Below, in pieces: positions 53,677 through 62,149 of a stretch of DNA of 64,000 nt. This stretch comes from DASVWZ01 sp963715675 (lineage in GTDB: Bacteria; Acidobacteriota; Terriglobia; Terriglobales; Acidobacteriaceae). The DNA lies in assembly GCA_963715675.1 (NCBI GenBank), contig OY970265.1, positions 1,922,001-1,986,000 on the forward strand, written 5' to 3'. Below the pieces are notes generated by a model. It did no database searches. It saw only the letters and a program-made list of their open reading frames with translations, and was not told the origin of the DNA. Position 1 is the stretch's first letter. Every line of letters begins with the position of its first letter. The position numbers were made by a program, and so were the translations under genes.

Positions 53677-53991
53677 GTGGCTAACTTTCGATTTTCGCGC
53701 CGCGCGGAGGCCGACCTGCTTAGCATCGGCAACTACACCCTTCAGAGATGGGGCCAAGCCCAAGCCGCCCGTTACCTCGGCGAACTTGAGGTTTGTTGCC
53801 AGGCGCTTGCCGACAATCCGGCGCTAGGCCGACTCTGTGAGGACGTTCGCCCCGGCTTGCGACGTCATGAGCATGGCAAACACGTGCTGTTCTACCGTCA
53901 AGAGCGTGATGGCATTTTAGTTTCTCGCGTCCTGCACCAGCGCATGCTGCCCGACAGGCACGCCATCGACGATCAAGACGATAAGTTGTGA
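53677..53991 (+). CDS. parE: ParE-family toxin, separated from its antitoxin by an IS
   Basis: 104 residues, GTG start. ANFRFSRRAEADLLSIGNYT, ARYLGELEVCCQALADNPAL and VLFYRQERDGILVSRVLHQR are ParE motifs. Before the IS arrived, the GTG lay 3 bp after the parD stop, so translation was coupled. Now it is 1.27 kb away, with no obvious promoter between. The gene itself looks intact. Confidence 0.9.
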   Translation: MANFRFSRRAEADLLSIGNYTLQRWGQAQAARYLGELEVCCQALADNPALGRLCEDVRPGLRRHEHGKHVLFYRQERDGILVSRVLHQRMLPDRHAIDDQDDKL

Positions 53992-54350
53992 CAATTCCGG
54001 ATGCCACTTGACCCTGGCAAGCGGCCCGCCGATGCCACTCGATCCGACGGACTGGACAACACCTCGTAGCGCATCACTTTCGGCCCACGTTCCAGCAGGA
54101 ATCTGTTGTCCTCGGGATAGAACACGGCTTTCTCCGGATCGGGGCCAGCAAACGCTTTGATCGCTCCCCACGAATCCCAGAGCGTAATCAGCGTGAACTC
54201 CGCTTTGCCGTCGGCGACGCGGCGCAGCGTCCAGACACCGCGGTTGCCGGGAATGGACGCGTACTCCTTCAGCCCGGTCTTTTGCAGGTATTGGAAGTAG
54301 ATGTCCTTGTCAGATTCCCGTGTAACCCCTCGCCAGATGCGTGCAATCAT
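53973..54350 (-). CDS. Antibiotic-biosynthesis-monooxygenase-like (dimeric alpha-beta barrel) protein
   Basis: 125 residues. MIARIWRGVTRESDKDIYFQ, LKEYASIPGNRGVWTLRR and AEFTLITLWDSWGAIKAFAG fit a small ABM/EthD-like dimeric barrel; SFAGPDPEKAVFYPEDNRFL resembles the conserved end. Substrate unknown. It is convergent with parE and overlaps it by 19 bp at the 3' ends. Confidence 0.78.
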   Translation of the reverse strand: MIARIWRGVTRESDKDIYFQYLQKTGLKEYASIPGNRGVWTLRRVADGKAEFTLITLWDSWGAIKAFAGPDPEKAVFYPEDNRFLLERGPKVMRYEVLSSPSDRVASAGRLPGSSGIRNCHNLSS

Positions 54351-54493
54351 CGCTTCCTCTCCTCGCCCTTGTGACGTTGGTCATTGACAGCGCCACTCAA
54401 TCCATTCCACAATAGCACGTAGATATTGATGATCTTTGATAATTAGCTTATCGACGAGACAGCGCCACCCTTTGCTGGTTGACCCACCCTTGC

Positions 54494-54540
54494 GACGTCA
54501 TCCTGAGAGCCCGCGCTTTTCTTCACGGGCCGAAGGATCT
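54494..54540. repeat. GACGTCATCCTG...GGATCT hairpin repeat, copy 1
   Basis: 47-bp element starting GACGTCATCCTG and ending AAGGATCT, with an internal GCCCG/CGGGC stem. A second copy is at 61900-61949. Confidence 0.65.
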
Positions 54541-54628
54541 CAGTCGCTACGGCCCTCAGGGGGGATCGATTCCTGCTCGACACCGGCAGACCCCGGGGGT
54601 CACGCGAACGCCCTTGTCGGGAACCACC

Positions 54629-54684
54629 GTTAAGTCCTTTGGTTTCTAGATTATAGTATAAGCCATTTGGAATCAATATTTTGC
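54629..54684 (-). repeat. Dispersed two-unit intergenic repeat, copy B
   Basis: Reverse-strand copy of the element at 40670-40725: TGCAAAATATTGATTCCAAA-TGGCTTA then ATAATCTAGAAACCAAAGG-ACTTA, with identical unit spacing. Confidence 0.7.
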
Positions 54685-54841
54685 AGTCACTACCGCAGAA
54701 TCGCATGAAAAACGCATGAAAATGGCGCTCTAAACGCTCTGTGTTTTCAGCGAGTTACGGAGCAGCGAAACGCTAACTCCCACGTTTTCTGCAACTTATA
54801 AAACGGCCAAAAGGGGGGAGGGGGCATGAGCCAGGACGCGG

Positions 54842-55705
54842 CTACAGCCCCGCTTCAATCCGCGCCCTCGGATCGAGAAAATCGCGCAGGGCGTCGCCAA
54901 TAAAATTGAACGACAGTACCGCCAGCATCACCGCCGCCGCGGGAAACAGCACCAGATGCGGCGAATCAAAAAGATGAGCGCGGCTGTCGTTCAGCATCGA
55001 TCCCCAGCTCGCGGTCGGTGGAGGCACGCCAAGACCGAGAAAACTCATGGTGGCCTCGGCCAGGATCGCGCCCGCCATGCCGATGGCCGCCTGCACGATC
55101 ACCGGCTGAATAATGTTGGGCAGGATGTGGCGGACGATCACGCGGAGATCGCTGGCGCCCAGGGCCCGGGCGGCCTCGACAAATTCGCGTTCCCGCGCCG
55201 CCAGCACCTGCCCGCGGACCAGCCGGGCGTATCCGACCCATCCGCCGAGGGAAAGCGCCAGCACTAGATTGAAAATTCCGGGCCCCCGAAAAGCGACAAA
55301 CGCGATCGCCAGAAGAATTCCGGGGAAAGAAAGGAAAGCGTTCATGACCACGACGTTCACGAAGCGGTCAATGCGGCCGCCGTAATAGCCGGCAATCGAT
55401 CCAATGATCAGCCCGAGCCCGAGCGAGCATGCCACCACGCAACTGCCGACGAGCATGGAGATACGCGCCCCGTAGATCAGGCGGGAGCAGATGTCGCGGC
55501 CCAGTTCGTCGGTACCGCACCAGTGGGTCGAGGACGGCGGCGAGAGGCGCGATGGCAGGTCGATGAATGCCGGATCTTGAGGAGTAATCCACGGAGCGAA
55601 AAGTGCGAAGACGACGAAGACCACAATCAGCACGACGCCAATCGCCGCCAGCGGATTATGCCGGGCGGCCCGAGGCAGCGAGATCGTAGCGGTGGACATA
55701 GTCAA
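54842..55705 (-). CDS. ABC transporter permease, DppC/OppC-like
   Basis: 287 residues with six transmembrane segments. The N-terminal OppC_N region (NPLAAIGVVLIVVFVVFALF) and the EAA-loop (RGQVLAAREREFVEAARALG, then ASDLRVIVRHILPNIIQPVI) place it in the peptide/nickel permease family. Together with the upstream permease it forms the channel of an oligopeptide-type importer. The ATPases and binding protein are not in the window. Confidence 0.93.
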   Translation of the reverse strand: MTMSTATISLPRAARHNPLAAIGVVLIVVFVVFALFAPWITPQDPAFIDLPSRLSPPSSTHWCGTDELGRDICSRLIYGARISMLVGSCVVACSLGLGLIIGSIAGYYGGRIDRFVNVVVMNAFLSFPGILLAIAFVAFRGPGIFNLVLALSLGGWVGYARLVRGQVLAAREREFVEAARALGASDLRVIVRHILPNIIQPVIVQAAIGMAGAILAEATMSFLGLGVPPPTASWGSMLNDSRAHLFDSPHLVLFPAAAVMLAVLSFNFIGDALRDFLDPRARIEAGL

Positions 55706-55793
55706 ATTTCTTTCCCGCAGAGAATGCCAAGCGGCTGCAAGCCTTCTTGGCGAACGTTGGTGGTTTTCTTCGCGTCCTTCGCGGTGAAACCTT

Positions 55794-56711
55794 TCACTGT
55801 CGTATCCTCGGGTTCGCCACCGAATACAGCAGATCCGTCAGGAAATTCACGGCGACGTACGTCAATCCAATGGCCAAAATGCAGCCCTGCACCAGATAGT
55901 AATCGCGATTGCCGATGGCCTGGATCGTCAGCCGGCCGATTCCGGGCCAGGAGAAAATCGTCTCGGTCACGATGGCTCCGGCGAGCAATGCGCCGAATTG
56001 CAGCCCCAGCACAGTAATGACCGGAATCATGGCATTGCGCAAGGCATGGCGATAAACGACAGTCCGTTCCGGCAAGCCTTTGGCGCGGGCGGTGCGGATG
56101 TATTCCTGATTCAGTTCTTCAAGCATCGAGGTGCGCACCATGCGGGTCAGAATCGCCGCCAGTGCACCGCCCATGGTGATACCCGGCAAGATAAGATGCG
56201 CAAACGTTCCGGAACCCGACACCGGAAGCCAGCCGAGCTTGACGGCAAATAACAGAATAAGGATGGGGCCGAGCGCAAAGTTGGGGAACGACAGCCCGAA
56301 GAGGCTAACAACGCTCAACAGCCGGTCGTCCCAGCGATTGCGGCGTTGCGCCGAGCGCACGCCCGCCGGGACCGAAAGCAGCACGGCCACGATCAATGCT
56401 GCCAGGGTCAACTCCAGCGTATACGGATAGCGCTGCGCGATCAGCGTGGCAACGTTCTGGTTGAATCGCAGGGACGGACCAAGATCGCCGTGCAGCACGC
56501 CATTCCAATAATGTAAGTATTGCTGACCCAGCGGCACATCCAGCCCGAAAGCGTGGCGGGCGGCCTGAATGTCGGTGGCGGGCGCGCCTTCGCCCAGCAT
56601 CTGCAGAATGGGATCGCCAGGGACAAGGTGAATCAGAAGGAAGACGACCGAAACCACCAGCCAGACTACCGGCAGGGTATACAGCACGCGTTGAGAGAGG
56701 TAGCGAAGCAT
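55794..56711 (-). CDS. ABC transporter permease, DppB/OppB-like
   Basis: 305 residues from ATG 56711 (the frame is open to 56804, in repeat-like DNA). LRYLSQRVLYTLPVVWLVVS is the typical DppB start; the EAA-loop reads NQEYIRTARAKGLPERTVVY followed by RHALRNAMIPVITVLGLQFG. Six transmembrane segments. 88 bp upstream of its partner permease. No clear ribosome binding site. Confidence 0.93.
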   Translation of the reverse strand: MLRYLSQRVLYTLPVVWLVVSVVFLLIHLVPGDPILQMLGEGAPATDIQAARHAFGLDVPLGQQYLHYWNGVLHGDLGPSLRFNQNVATLIAQRYPYTLELTLAALIVAVLLSVPAGVRSAQRRNRWDDRLLSVVSLFGLSFPNFALGPILILLFAVKLGWLPVSGSGTFAHLILPGITMGGALAAILTRMVRTSMLEELNQEYIRTARAKGLPERTVVYRHALRNAMIPVITVLGLQFGALLAGAIVTETIFSWPGIGRLTIQAIGNRDYYLVQGCILAIGLTYVAVNFLTDLLYSVANPRIRQ

Positions 56712-56713
56712 TT

Positions 56714-56824
56714 GAAATTGGGTAATTTGGTAATTGAGTAATTGAGGAAGTTCAACTGCCCGCTCTCCTGCGATCTTGCGGTTTTCAATTACCCAATTGC
56801 TCAATTACGCAATTACTCAATAAC
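56714..56824. repeat. AATTACCCAATT inverted repeat block
   Basis: Phased AATT-rich runs on either side of a 40-bp spacer: AATTGGGTAATT at 56716-56727 pairs exactly with AATTACCCAATT at 56787-56798, and further GTAATTGAG/CTCAATTAC pieces extend both arms. It lies between two minus-strand genes and may act as a terminator-like or recombination-derived structure. Confidence 0.6.
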
Positions 56825-56825
56825 G

Positions 56826-58199
56826 TCAGTCTCCCGCTTTTCTCGCCGCCTTCGGCTGCACTCTCTCAATCTTCACCCTGGCGATGCGGTGGGCTTCCAT
56901 CTCCTCGACGGTGAAACGGTGGCCTTCGTAGATAACTGATTCTCCCACTTGTGGAATCTTCTGCAGATGGGCGAGTACGAATCCGGCCAGGGTTTCAAAA
57001 CCGGCATCGCGCGGAAGCTCCAGTTCGTATTGTGATTCAAGATCACGAATGCCCACCGACCCTTCCAGCACCAGCGGAACATTGTCGGCGAGCGCTGGCT
57101 GTTGCGGCAAACCAACGTCAAACTCGTCCTCGATCTCGCCCACCAGTTGCTCGAGAATATCTTCAACCGTGACTACGCCTGCGGTGGAACCGAATTCGTC
57201 CACCACCACCGCCAAGTGACGCTTGCGGTCCTTGAACTCCTCCAGGAGTTCGGTCAGCACCTTGGTTTCCGGCACCACCAGCACGTCGCGCACGATCTGG
57301 TTGATCTTCATGCTCGAGATTCTGGCGGCGGTGACCGACGCGCCCGGGTTGGAGGTGAACCGCAGGCGCATCCAGCGCATCAGATCTTTCGCATAAAGCA
57401 CGCCCACAATGTGCTCGGGCCCGCTCTGCGGATCATACACGGGGATTCGTGAATGCTGTTCTTCCACAATGCGGGACAGCGCCTCGTCCAAACTCAGGTT
57501 GCCGGGAAGCGAAAATATGTCGGGCCGGGGAACCATCACCTCGCGCACGGTGATGTTTTCCAGTTCCAGTGCATGGTGAATCATTTCCTCCTGGAACGGC
57601 GGAATCTGGCCGAACTGCCGGCTGGCGGTGACGATCAGTTTGAGTTCGTCCGGCGAGTGCACCGGCCCCTGGCGCAACTTGCGTGATCCGAACATCCGGA
57701 GCACTGAGCCGGCCGCCGTGTTCATCACGAAGATGAACGGGCGAGTCAGGGTGAGAAAAACATCCATCGGGGCGGCCACTGCCAGCGCCACCTGCTCTCC
57801 TCGCTGCAGGGCAAGCGACTTCGGCACCAGTTCGCCCAGGATGACGTGCAGGCAGGTGATCAGAACAAAGGCCACCACGATGGCAATGCCGTGGGCGTAA
57901 AGCCGGGCATAAGGCACCTGGCCTATTGATGCCTCCACGATCTGGGCAAGCAACGGTTCGCCAACCCAGCCAAGGGTAAGGCTTACTACCGTGATTCCCA
58001 ACTGGACGCCGTTGACTACCTCGTCGAGATTGCGGTGAAGTCTCTGAACCGTGCGGGCGCCGATGCGATGGGCCTCAATCAGCTGCTGAATACGGGTATC
58101 GCGCACGCTGACCAGCGCAAACTCCGCCGCGGCAAAGAAGGCGTTCGCCGCAACCAGCAGCAGGATCAGAAACACCCGCAGCAGCACCAGGGCGATCAT
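56826..58199 (-). CDS. CNNM/CorC-type transporter-associated protein (DUF21-CBS-CorC_HlyC)
   Basis: 457 residues. An N-terminal DUF21 transmembrane domain (FFAAAEFALVSVRDTRIQQL, then HVILGELVPKSLALQRGEQV), two CBS units (VREVMVPRPDIFSLPGN and MKINQIVRDVLVVPETKVL), HLAVVVDEFGSTAGVVTVED, and a C-terminal CorC_HlyC domain with LAGFVLAHLQKIPQVGESV. Such proteins are linked with Mg/Co efflux; older notes call them hemolysins. Monocistronic. Confidence 0.92.
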   Translation of the reverse strand: MIALVLLRVFLILLLVAANAFFAAAEFALVSVRDTRIQQLIEAHRIGARTVQRLHRNLDEVVNGVQLGITVVSLTLGWVGEPLLAQIVEASIGQVPYARLYAHGIAIVVAFVLITCLHVILGELVPKSLALQRGEQVALAVAAPMDVFLTLTRPFIFVMNTAAGSVLRMFGSRKLRQGPVHSPDELKLIVTASRQFGQIPPFQEEMIHHALELENITVREVMVPRPDIFSLPGNLSLDEALSRIVEEQHSRIPVYDPQSGPEHIVGVLYAKDLMRWMRLRFTSNPGASVTAARISSMKINQIVRDVLVVPETKVLTELLEEFKDRKRHLAVVVDEFGSTAGVVTVEDILEQLVGEIEDEFDVGLPQQPALADNVPLVLEGSVGIRDLESQYELELPRDAGFETLAGFVLAHLQKIPQVGESVIYEGHRFTVEEMEAHRIARVKIERVQPKAARKAGD

Positions 58200-58486
58200 G
58201 GATGGCTAATTCTAACATTTCAAAGGAGGAAGCCGTTCTCCAAGTCAACCTGGGGTAGAATTAAGGGTAACCTTGGAAAAGTGTTCTCTGGCCTTCGGGC
58301 GTTCCGTGGGCCATTCTCAGAAGTTCAGAGCAGGCTTTGCTTCCATTTTGCGTCCTCGTCGGTCTAAGGCAATGAGCACCCGGGATTTGTCCTGGGCAAG
58401 GTTTGTCACAGCAATCCGGAACAAATTGTGTAGCAATTGCGTAGTAGAGGTTGATGAGCAAGAACCAGCTTTTGCAGGAGGCAGCA

Positions 58487-59701
58487 GTGAACGGCAATGG
58501 GAACGGAAAGAAGAAGCGGCGCAAGCGGATTATCATCGTCAGCGTAGTGGCGGCAGTGGTATTGGTCGGCGCGGTTGCTCTCTATGCATTCAGCCGCGGC
58601 GGCACCAAGATCGATCCTTCCAAGCTGGCCAAGGTTGAAAAGGGTGACCTGGCGAAGAGCGTAGTCGCCACCGGCAAAGTAACGCCCATCACCAAGGTTG
58701 AGGTCAAGTCCAAAGCCAGCGGCATCGTGAAAAAGCTGTACGTGGAGTATGGCGACACGGTCAAGAAGGGACAACTGTTGGCGCAGTTGGACAAGGTCGA
58801 GATCGAGGCCCAGGTCGAGCAGTCGAGGGCCGCACTCCAGGCCTCTGAAGCCAACTTGACCAGTTCACAAGCCGACTATGAGCGCGCTAAAGTGGATGCC
58901 GAGGGACCCGACGTGCCTTTGTTGAAGCGCGAATATGACCGGGCGATTCAGATGGCGCAGGATGGCGTGGTCTCTCAAACCGCCCTCGATGATGCCGACA
59001 AGAATTACAAGATGGCGCTGAACAAGCAGAACGTTTCCAAAGCACAGGTGACTGTTCTGAAAGCCAAGATCGCTCAATCGCAAGCCGAAATGGCGCGCGA
59101 CCAGGCAAACCTGAAGCAACTGGAAGAGCAGCTGAGTTACACCGACATCGTGTCGCCGATTGACGGCATCGTGCTCTCGCGCGACGTTGAGATGGGAGAC
59201 GCAGTCAGCTCGATTCTCGTGCTCGGTTCTTCCGCAACTCTGGTGATGACCCTGGGTGACACCAGCGAGGTATACGTCAAGGGCAAGGTCGATGAGAGCG
59301 ATATCGGCAAGGTGTACCTCGGACAGCCGGCCCGAATCAAGGTTGAGTCCTTCAAGGACAAGACGTTCAACGGCAAAGTCACCAAGATCTCACCCATGGG
59401 AGTTGAGAAGGACAACGTGACCACATTCGAGGTGCGCGTGTCCATCAATAATCCCGGCGGAGAATTGAAGGCGGAGATGACTGCTAACGCGGAGATCATT
59501 CTGGAAGAACACAAGAATGTGCTGCAGATTCCCGAAGGCGCGCTCATCTACGACAAGGACAAGAAGGCCTCGGTGGAGATCCCTGACCCGAAGGCCAAGG
59601 ATGGTAAGACGAAGCTGGCGGTGAACATTGGCATCTCCAACGGCGCCAAGACCGAGGTTCTCAGCGGACTGGAAGAAGGCGACCAGGTCGTTCTGCAGTA
59701 A
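58487..59701 (+). CDS. HlyD/MacA-like periplasmic adaptor protein
   Basis: 404 residues from GTG 58487, which has a perfect AGGAGG 5 bp upstream; the frame is open to a TTG/ATG at 58451. Lys/Arg-rich start, one transmembrane helix (IIIVSVVAAVVLVGAVALYA), lipoyl-like halves (KSKASGIVKKLYVEYGDTVK and SYTDIVSPIDGIVLSRDVEM), a coiled-coil hairpin between them, and a beta-barrel (TSEVYVKGKVDESDIGKVYL). A tripartite efflux adaptor. No MacB-type ABC gene is adjacent; a terminator follows directly. Confidence 0.92.
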   Translation: MNGNGNGKKKRRKRIIIVSVVAAVVLVGAVALYAFSRGGTKIDPSKLAKVEKGDLAKSVVATGKVTPITKVEVKSKASGIVKKLYVEYGDTVKKGQLLAQLDKVEIEAQVEQSRAALQASEANLTSSQADYERAKVDAEGPDVPLLKREYDRAIQMAQDGVVSQTALDDADKNYKMALNKQNVSKAQVTVLKAKIAQSQAEMARDQANLKQLEEQLSYTDIVSPIDGIVLSRDVEMGDAVSSILVLGSSATLVMTLGDTSEVYVKGKVDESDIGKVYLGQPARIKVESFKDKTFNGKVTKISPMGVEKDNVTTFEVRVSINNPGGELKAEMTANAEIILEEHKNVLQIPEGALIYDKDKKASVEIPDPKAKDGKTKLAVNIGISNGAKTEVLSGLEEGDQVVLQ

Positions 59702-59724
59702 ATCGCATAGTTCCAACAAGGAGA

Positions 59725-59755
59725 GGGCACGGACAGGCGTCCGTGCCCTTTTCGT
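59725..59755 (+). terminator. Rho-independent terminator
   Basis: GGGCACGGAC-AGGC-GTCCGTGCCC hairpin followed by TTTTCGTT, 23 bp after the adaptor stop codon. Confidence 0.93.
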
Positions 59756-59909
59756 TCTGGACCAACTTTGATCCCTCACCCTATCGTGTCTGGCGCGTCT
59801 ATTGTTATGTTGGCGCTGACGGTTTCTGCCGTTTTGGTCAGGGCTTCGACCGGCTCCGATTTCCGGAACTGCCAGCAGCAACATCTCGTACCCCTAACAG
59901 GAGGACCGA

Positions 59910-60845
59910 TTGAGGCAACCGATTCGATTCACCGCTGTATATCGCTCTTCGATGCTGATTCTTGCCGTTTTCCTTGGTGCGATCCCAGCTTTCGCTTCCA
60001 TCCAGGGGAGTTTTCAGCGGACGTACCAAGTGACCGGCCCGGTAGACCTCGAGGCGTTGACGCGGTCCGGGGACATCAGCATTCGGAGCGGGCCCGCAGG
60101 GACAGTCGTCATCAGCGGAAAGATTCATGTCGAGGACCATTGGCTGGTGGGCGACCGCCATGCCGCAGTCAGCGAGATTGAGCAGAATCCCCCAATTCAC
60201 CAGTCGGGCAACAGCATCCGGATTGATTATGTTAATGTGCGCGAGATCTCGGTGGATTACGAAATCACGGTCCCGGCGGACACGGTTGTCCGCACCCAAA
60301 CCGGCTCTGGCGACCAACGCGTGGAAGACTTACATGGCAAGTTGGACCTGGAAAGCGGCTCGGGCGACATGCGTCTGCGCAACATCACCGCGGAGATTCA
60401 CCTGCACGCCGGATCGGGCGATGTCGAAGCCTACGATGTCTCTGGCCCGGTGACTGCCGAAACTGGGAGCGGCGATGTTCGGGTGGATGCCAAAGGACCC
60501 GGGGATGTTCACGTGAGCACCGGTTCTGGCACGATCGAGCTGCGGAATGTGAAGGGCGGGTTGGGGGTGCAAACGGGTAGCGGCGACGTGACCGTCAAAG
60601 GCGAGCAGACCGCGGCATGGGGGATCAAGACGAGTTCGGGTAATGTGGATCTTGAGCTTCCCGTGAATGCGGCCTTCGATCTGGACGCCAGCACTGGATC
60701 CGGGGAGATTGAGACCAGCCGCCAGGTCGTGGCAATTGTTCAAGGCAAAATCGGCGGGTCGCGCAGCAAGATCACCGGTAAAGCCAACGGCGGTGGGCCA
60801 GAGTTGAGGGTTCACACGGGCTCGGGCGACATCCGCATCAACTAA
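59910..60845 (+). CDS. DUF4097-type secreted repeat protein, paralogue 1
   Basis: 311 residues; TTG start with AGGAGG at 59899-59904 in good position. Signal peptide (SMLILAVFLGAIPAFASIQG), then a beta-solenoid made of short GSGD/GSGx repeats (for example TGSGDQRVEDLHGKLDLES, SGSGDMRLRNITAEIHLHA) typical of DUF4097. It would be periplasmic or surface-exposed. Role unknown. It is cotranscribed with its neighbour 7 bp on. Confidence 0.85.
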   Translation: MRQPIRFTAVYRSSMLILAVFLGAIPAFASIQGSFQRTYQVTGPVDLEALTRSGDISIRSGPAGTVVISGKIHVEDHWLVGDRHAAVSEIEQNPPIHQSGNSIRIDYVNVREISVDYEITVPADTVVRTQTGSGDQRVEDLHGKLDLESGSGDMRLRNITAEIHLHAGSGDVEAYDVSGPVTAETGSGDVRVDAKGPGDVHVSTGSGTIELRNVKGGLGVQTGSGDVTVKGEQTAAWGIKTSSGNVDLELPVNAAFDLDASTGSGEIETSRQVVAIVQGKIGGSRSKITGKANGGGPELRVHTGSGDIRIN

Positions 60846-60852
60846 GGAGCTT

Positions 60853-61827
60853 ATGATGAAATTCCTCACCGGATACCACGTTCTCTCCGCCGTTCTTCTA
60901 CTGGCGACATCGATTCCTGCGCTGGCCTCGGCAGAAGGTTCGTTTCAGCGAACACTTCAGGTTTCCGGGCCGGTCAATCTCGACATTTCTACAGGTTCGG
61001 GCAATATCCAGGTTCGCACTGGCGGATCGGGACAGGTCGAGGTCACTGGGCGCATCAAGGTGACCAACTGGTTCGGTCATGATTCCGAAGACCGGGTGCG
61101 CCGGATTGAGGCGAACCCGCCCATTCAGCAGAGCGGAAACACCATCCGCATCGGCCATATCGACGATCCCGAACTTCGCCGGAACATCTCCATCAGCTAT
61201 GACGTGACCGTGCCTGCGGAAACGCAACTGCGCTCGCAGTCCGGTTCCGGCAATCAGACCATTCAGGGCATTCACGGAATGGCGGAAGTCGAAGCTGGCT
61301 CGGGCAATCTTAAGATTTCTGATATCGGCAGCGAGGTCCGGGCAGACACCGGATCCGGCGAGATCGAGATCGAGCATGTGAAGGGCAATGTCCATGCCAA
61401 GGCCGGGAGCGGCGACATTCACGCCATCGATATTGCCGGAGGATTCGAGGCTCATACTGGCAGCGGCCACATCAGTCTCGAACAGACGGCGACTGGCTCG
61501 GTCAGTGTCGACACCGGTTCCGGAGGCATGGACCTGCAGGGAGTGCACGGCACGCTGGAGGCAACGGCCGGGAGCGGCGATATTCGCGCCGAAGGTGAAC
61601 CCACCGGGGGATGGACGGTGCACACCGGGTCTGGCACAGTTCATTTGAAGTTGGGGTCGAGCACGGCCTTTGATCTGGATGCGCGGACCAGTTCAGGATC
61701 AATCTCCGTCGCCCAGCCCGTGACCGTGCAGGGATCGATGGGACGCAAGGAAATTCACGGCAAGGTGAACGGCGGCGGCGTGCCGATCCGAGTGGAAACC
61801 GGATCGGGGAGTATTGAGGTTCAGTAG
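60853..61827 (+). CDS. DUF4097-type secreted repeat protein, paralogue 2
   Basis: 324 residues from ATG 60853 (ATG 60856 also possible), AAGGAG upstream. Signal peptide (VLSAVLLLATSIPALASAEG), then the same GSG-repeat solenoid (SGSGNQTIQGIHGMAEVEA, GSGDIHAIDIAGGFEAHT). The shared openings (EGSFQRTLQVSGPVNLDIST versus QGSFQRTYQVTGPVDLEALT) show a tandem duplication. The end GSGSIEVQ matches the partner end GSGDIRIN. Confidence 0.85.
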   Translation: MMKFLTGYHVLSAVLLLATSIPALASAEGSFQRTLQVSGPVNLDISTGSGNIQVRTGGSGQVEVTGRIKVTNWFGHDSEDRVRRIEANPPIQQSGNTIRIGHIDDPELRRNISISYDVTVPAETQLRSQSGSGNQTIQGIHGMAEVEAGSGNLKISDIGSEVRADTGSGEIEIEHVKGNVHAKAGSGDIHAIDIAGGFEAHTGSGHISLEQTATGSVSVDTGSGGMDLQGVHGTLEATAGSGDIRAEGEPTGGWTVHTGSGTVHLKLGSSTAFDLDARTSSGSISVAQPVTVQGSMGRKEIHGKVNGGGVPIRVETGSGSIEVQ

Positions 61828-62149
61828 TAGCGGACGGCTGGTGCTTAAAGCGGTTCCATGGCGCGTCTGCTTCCAGAGGTTTGCCGATAAGGCTTTCAGG
61901 ACGTCATCCTGTCAAAGCCCCGCGCTTTCACCAGAGGGGCGAGGGATCTGCGTGCAGCGTCCTCGCAGTTTGCAACAGACGCAAACCGGCGGACTCTTGA
62001 ACTGGCACTCCCGAGTCCGAAAGTGATCAGGAACTGCGCGAGAGATCCCTCACGCCGAGTTTCGGGATGGCCGCTCCCGGGGGTTAGTAATCGAACTACA
62101 TAATAAATCCCGCCCACATGAGCGGGATCTCTCGCAATCGAACCTGCAC
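61828..62149. other. Intergenic spacer with hairpin repeats
   Basis: About 320 bp without a gene. It has copy 2 of the GACGTCATCCTG...GGATCT element (61900-61949) and partial inverted pieces of it (GATCCCTC...CGGGATG near 62040-62070 and GCGGGATCTCTCGC near 62122-62135). It separates the convergent DUF4097 and mdh genes. Confidence 0.6.
61900..61949. repeat. GACGTCATCCTG...GGATCT hairpin repeat, copy 2
   Basis: 50-bp element; the internal stem is GCCCC/GGGGC, while copy 1 has GCCCG/CGGGC, so the sequence differs yet pairing is kept. Confidence 0.65.

Larger units (their letters stand above)
54351..54841. other. Intergenic spacer with two repeat families
   Basis: About 490 bp with no gene. 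It contains the GACGTCATCCTG...GGATCT element (54494-54540), copy B of the TAGAAAACAAA two-unit repeat (54629-54684), and an AT-rich remainder. No promoter is clear. Confidence 0.6.
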
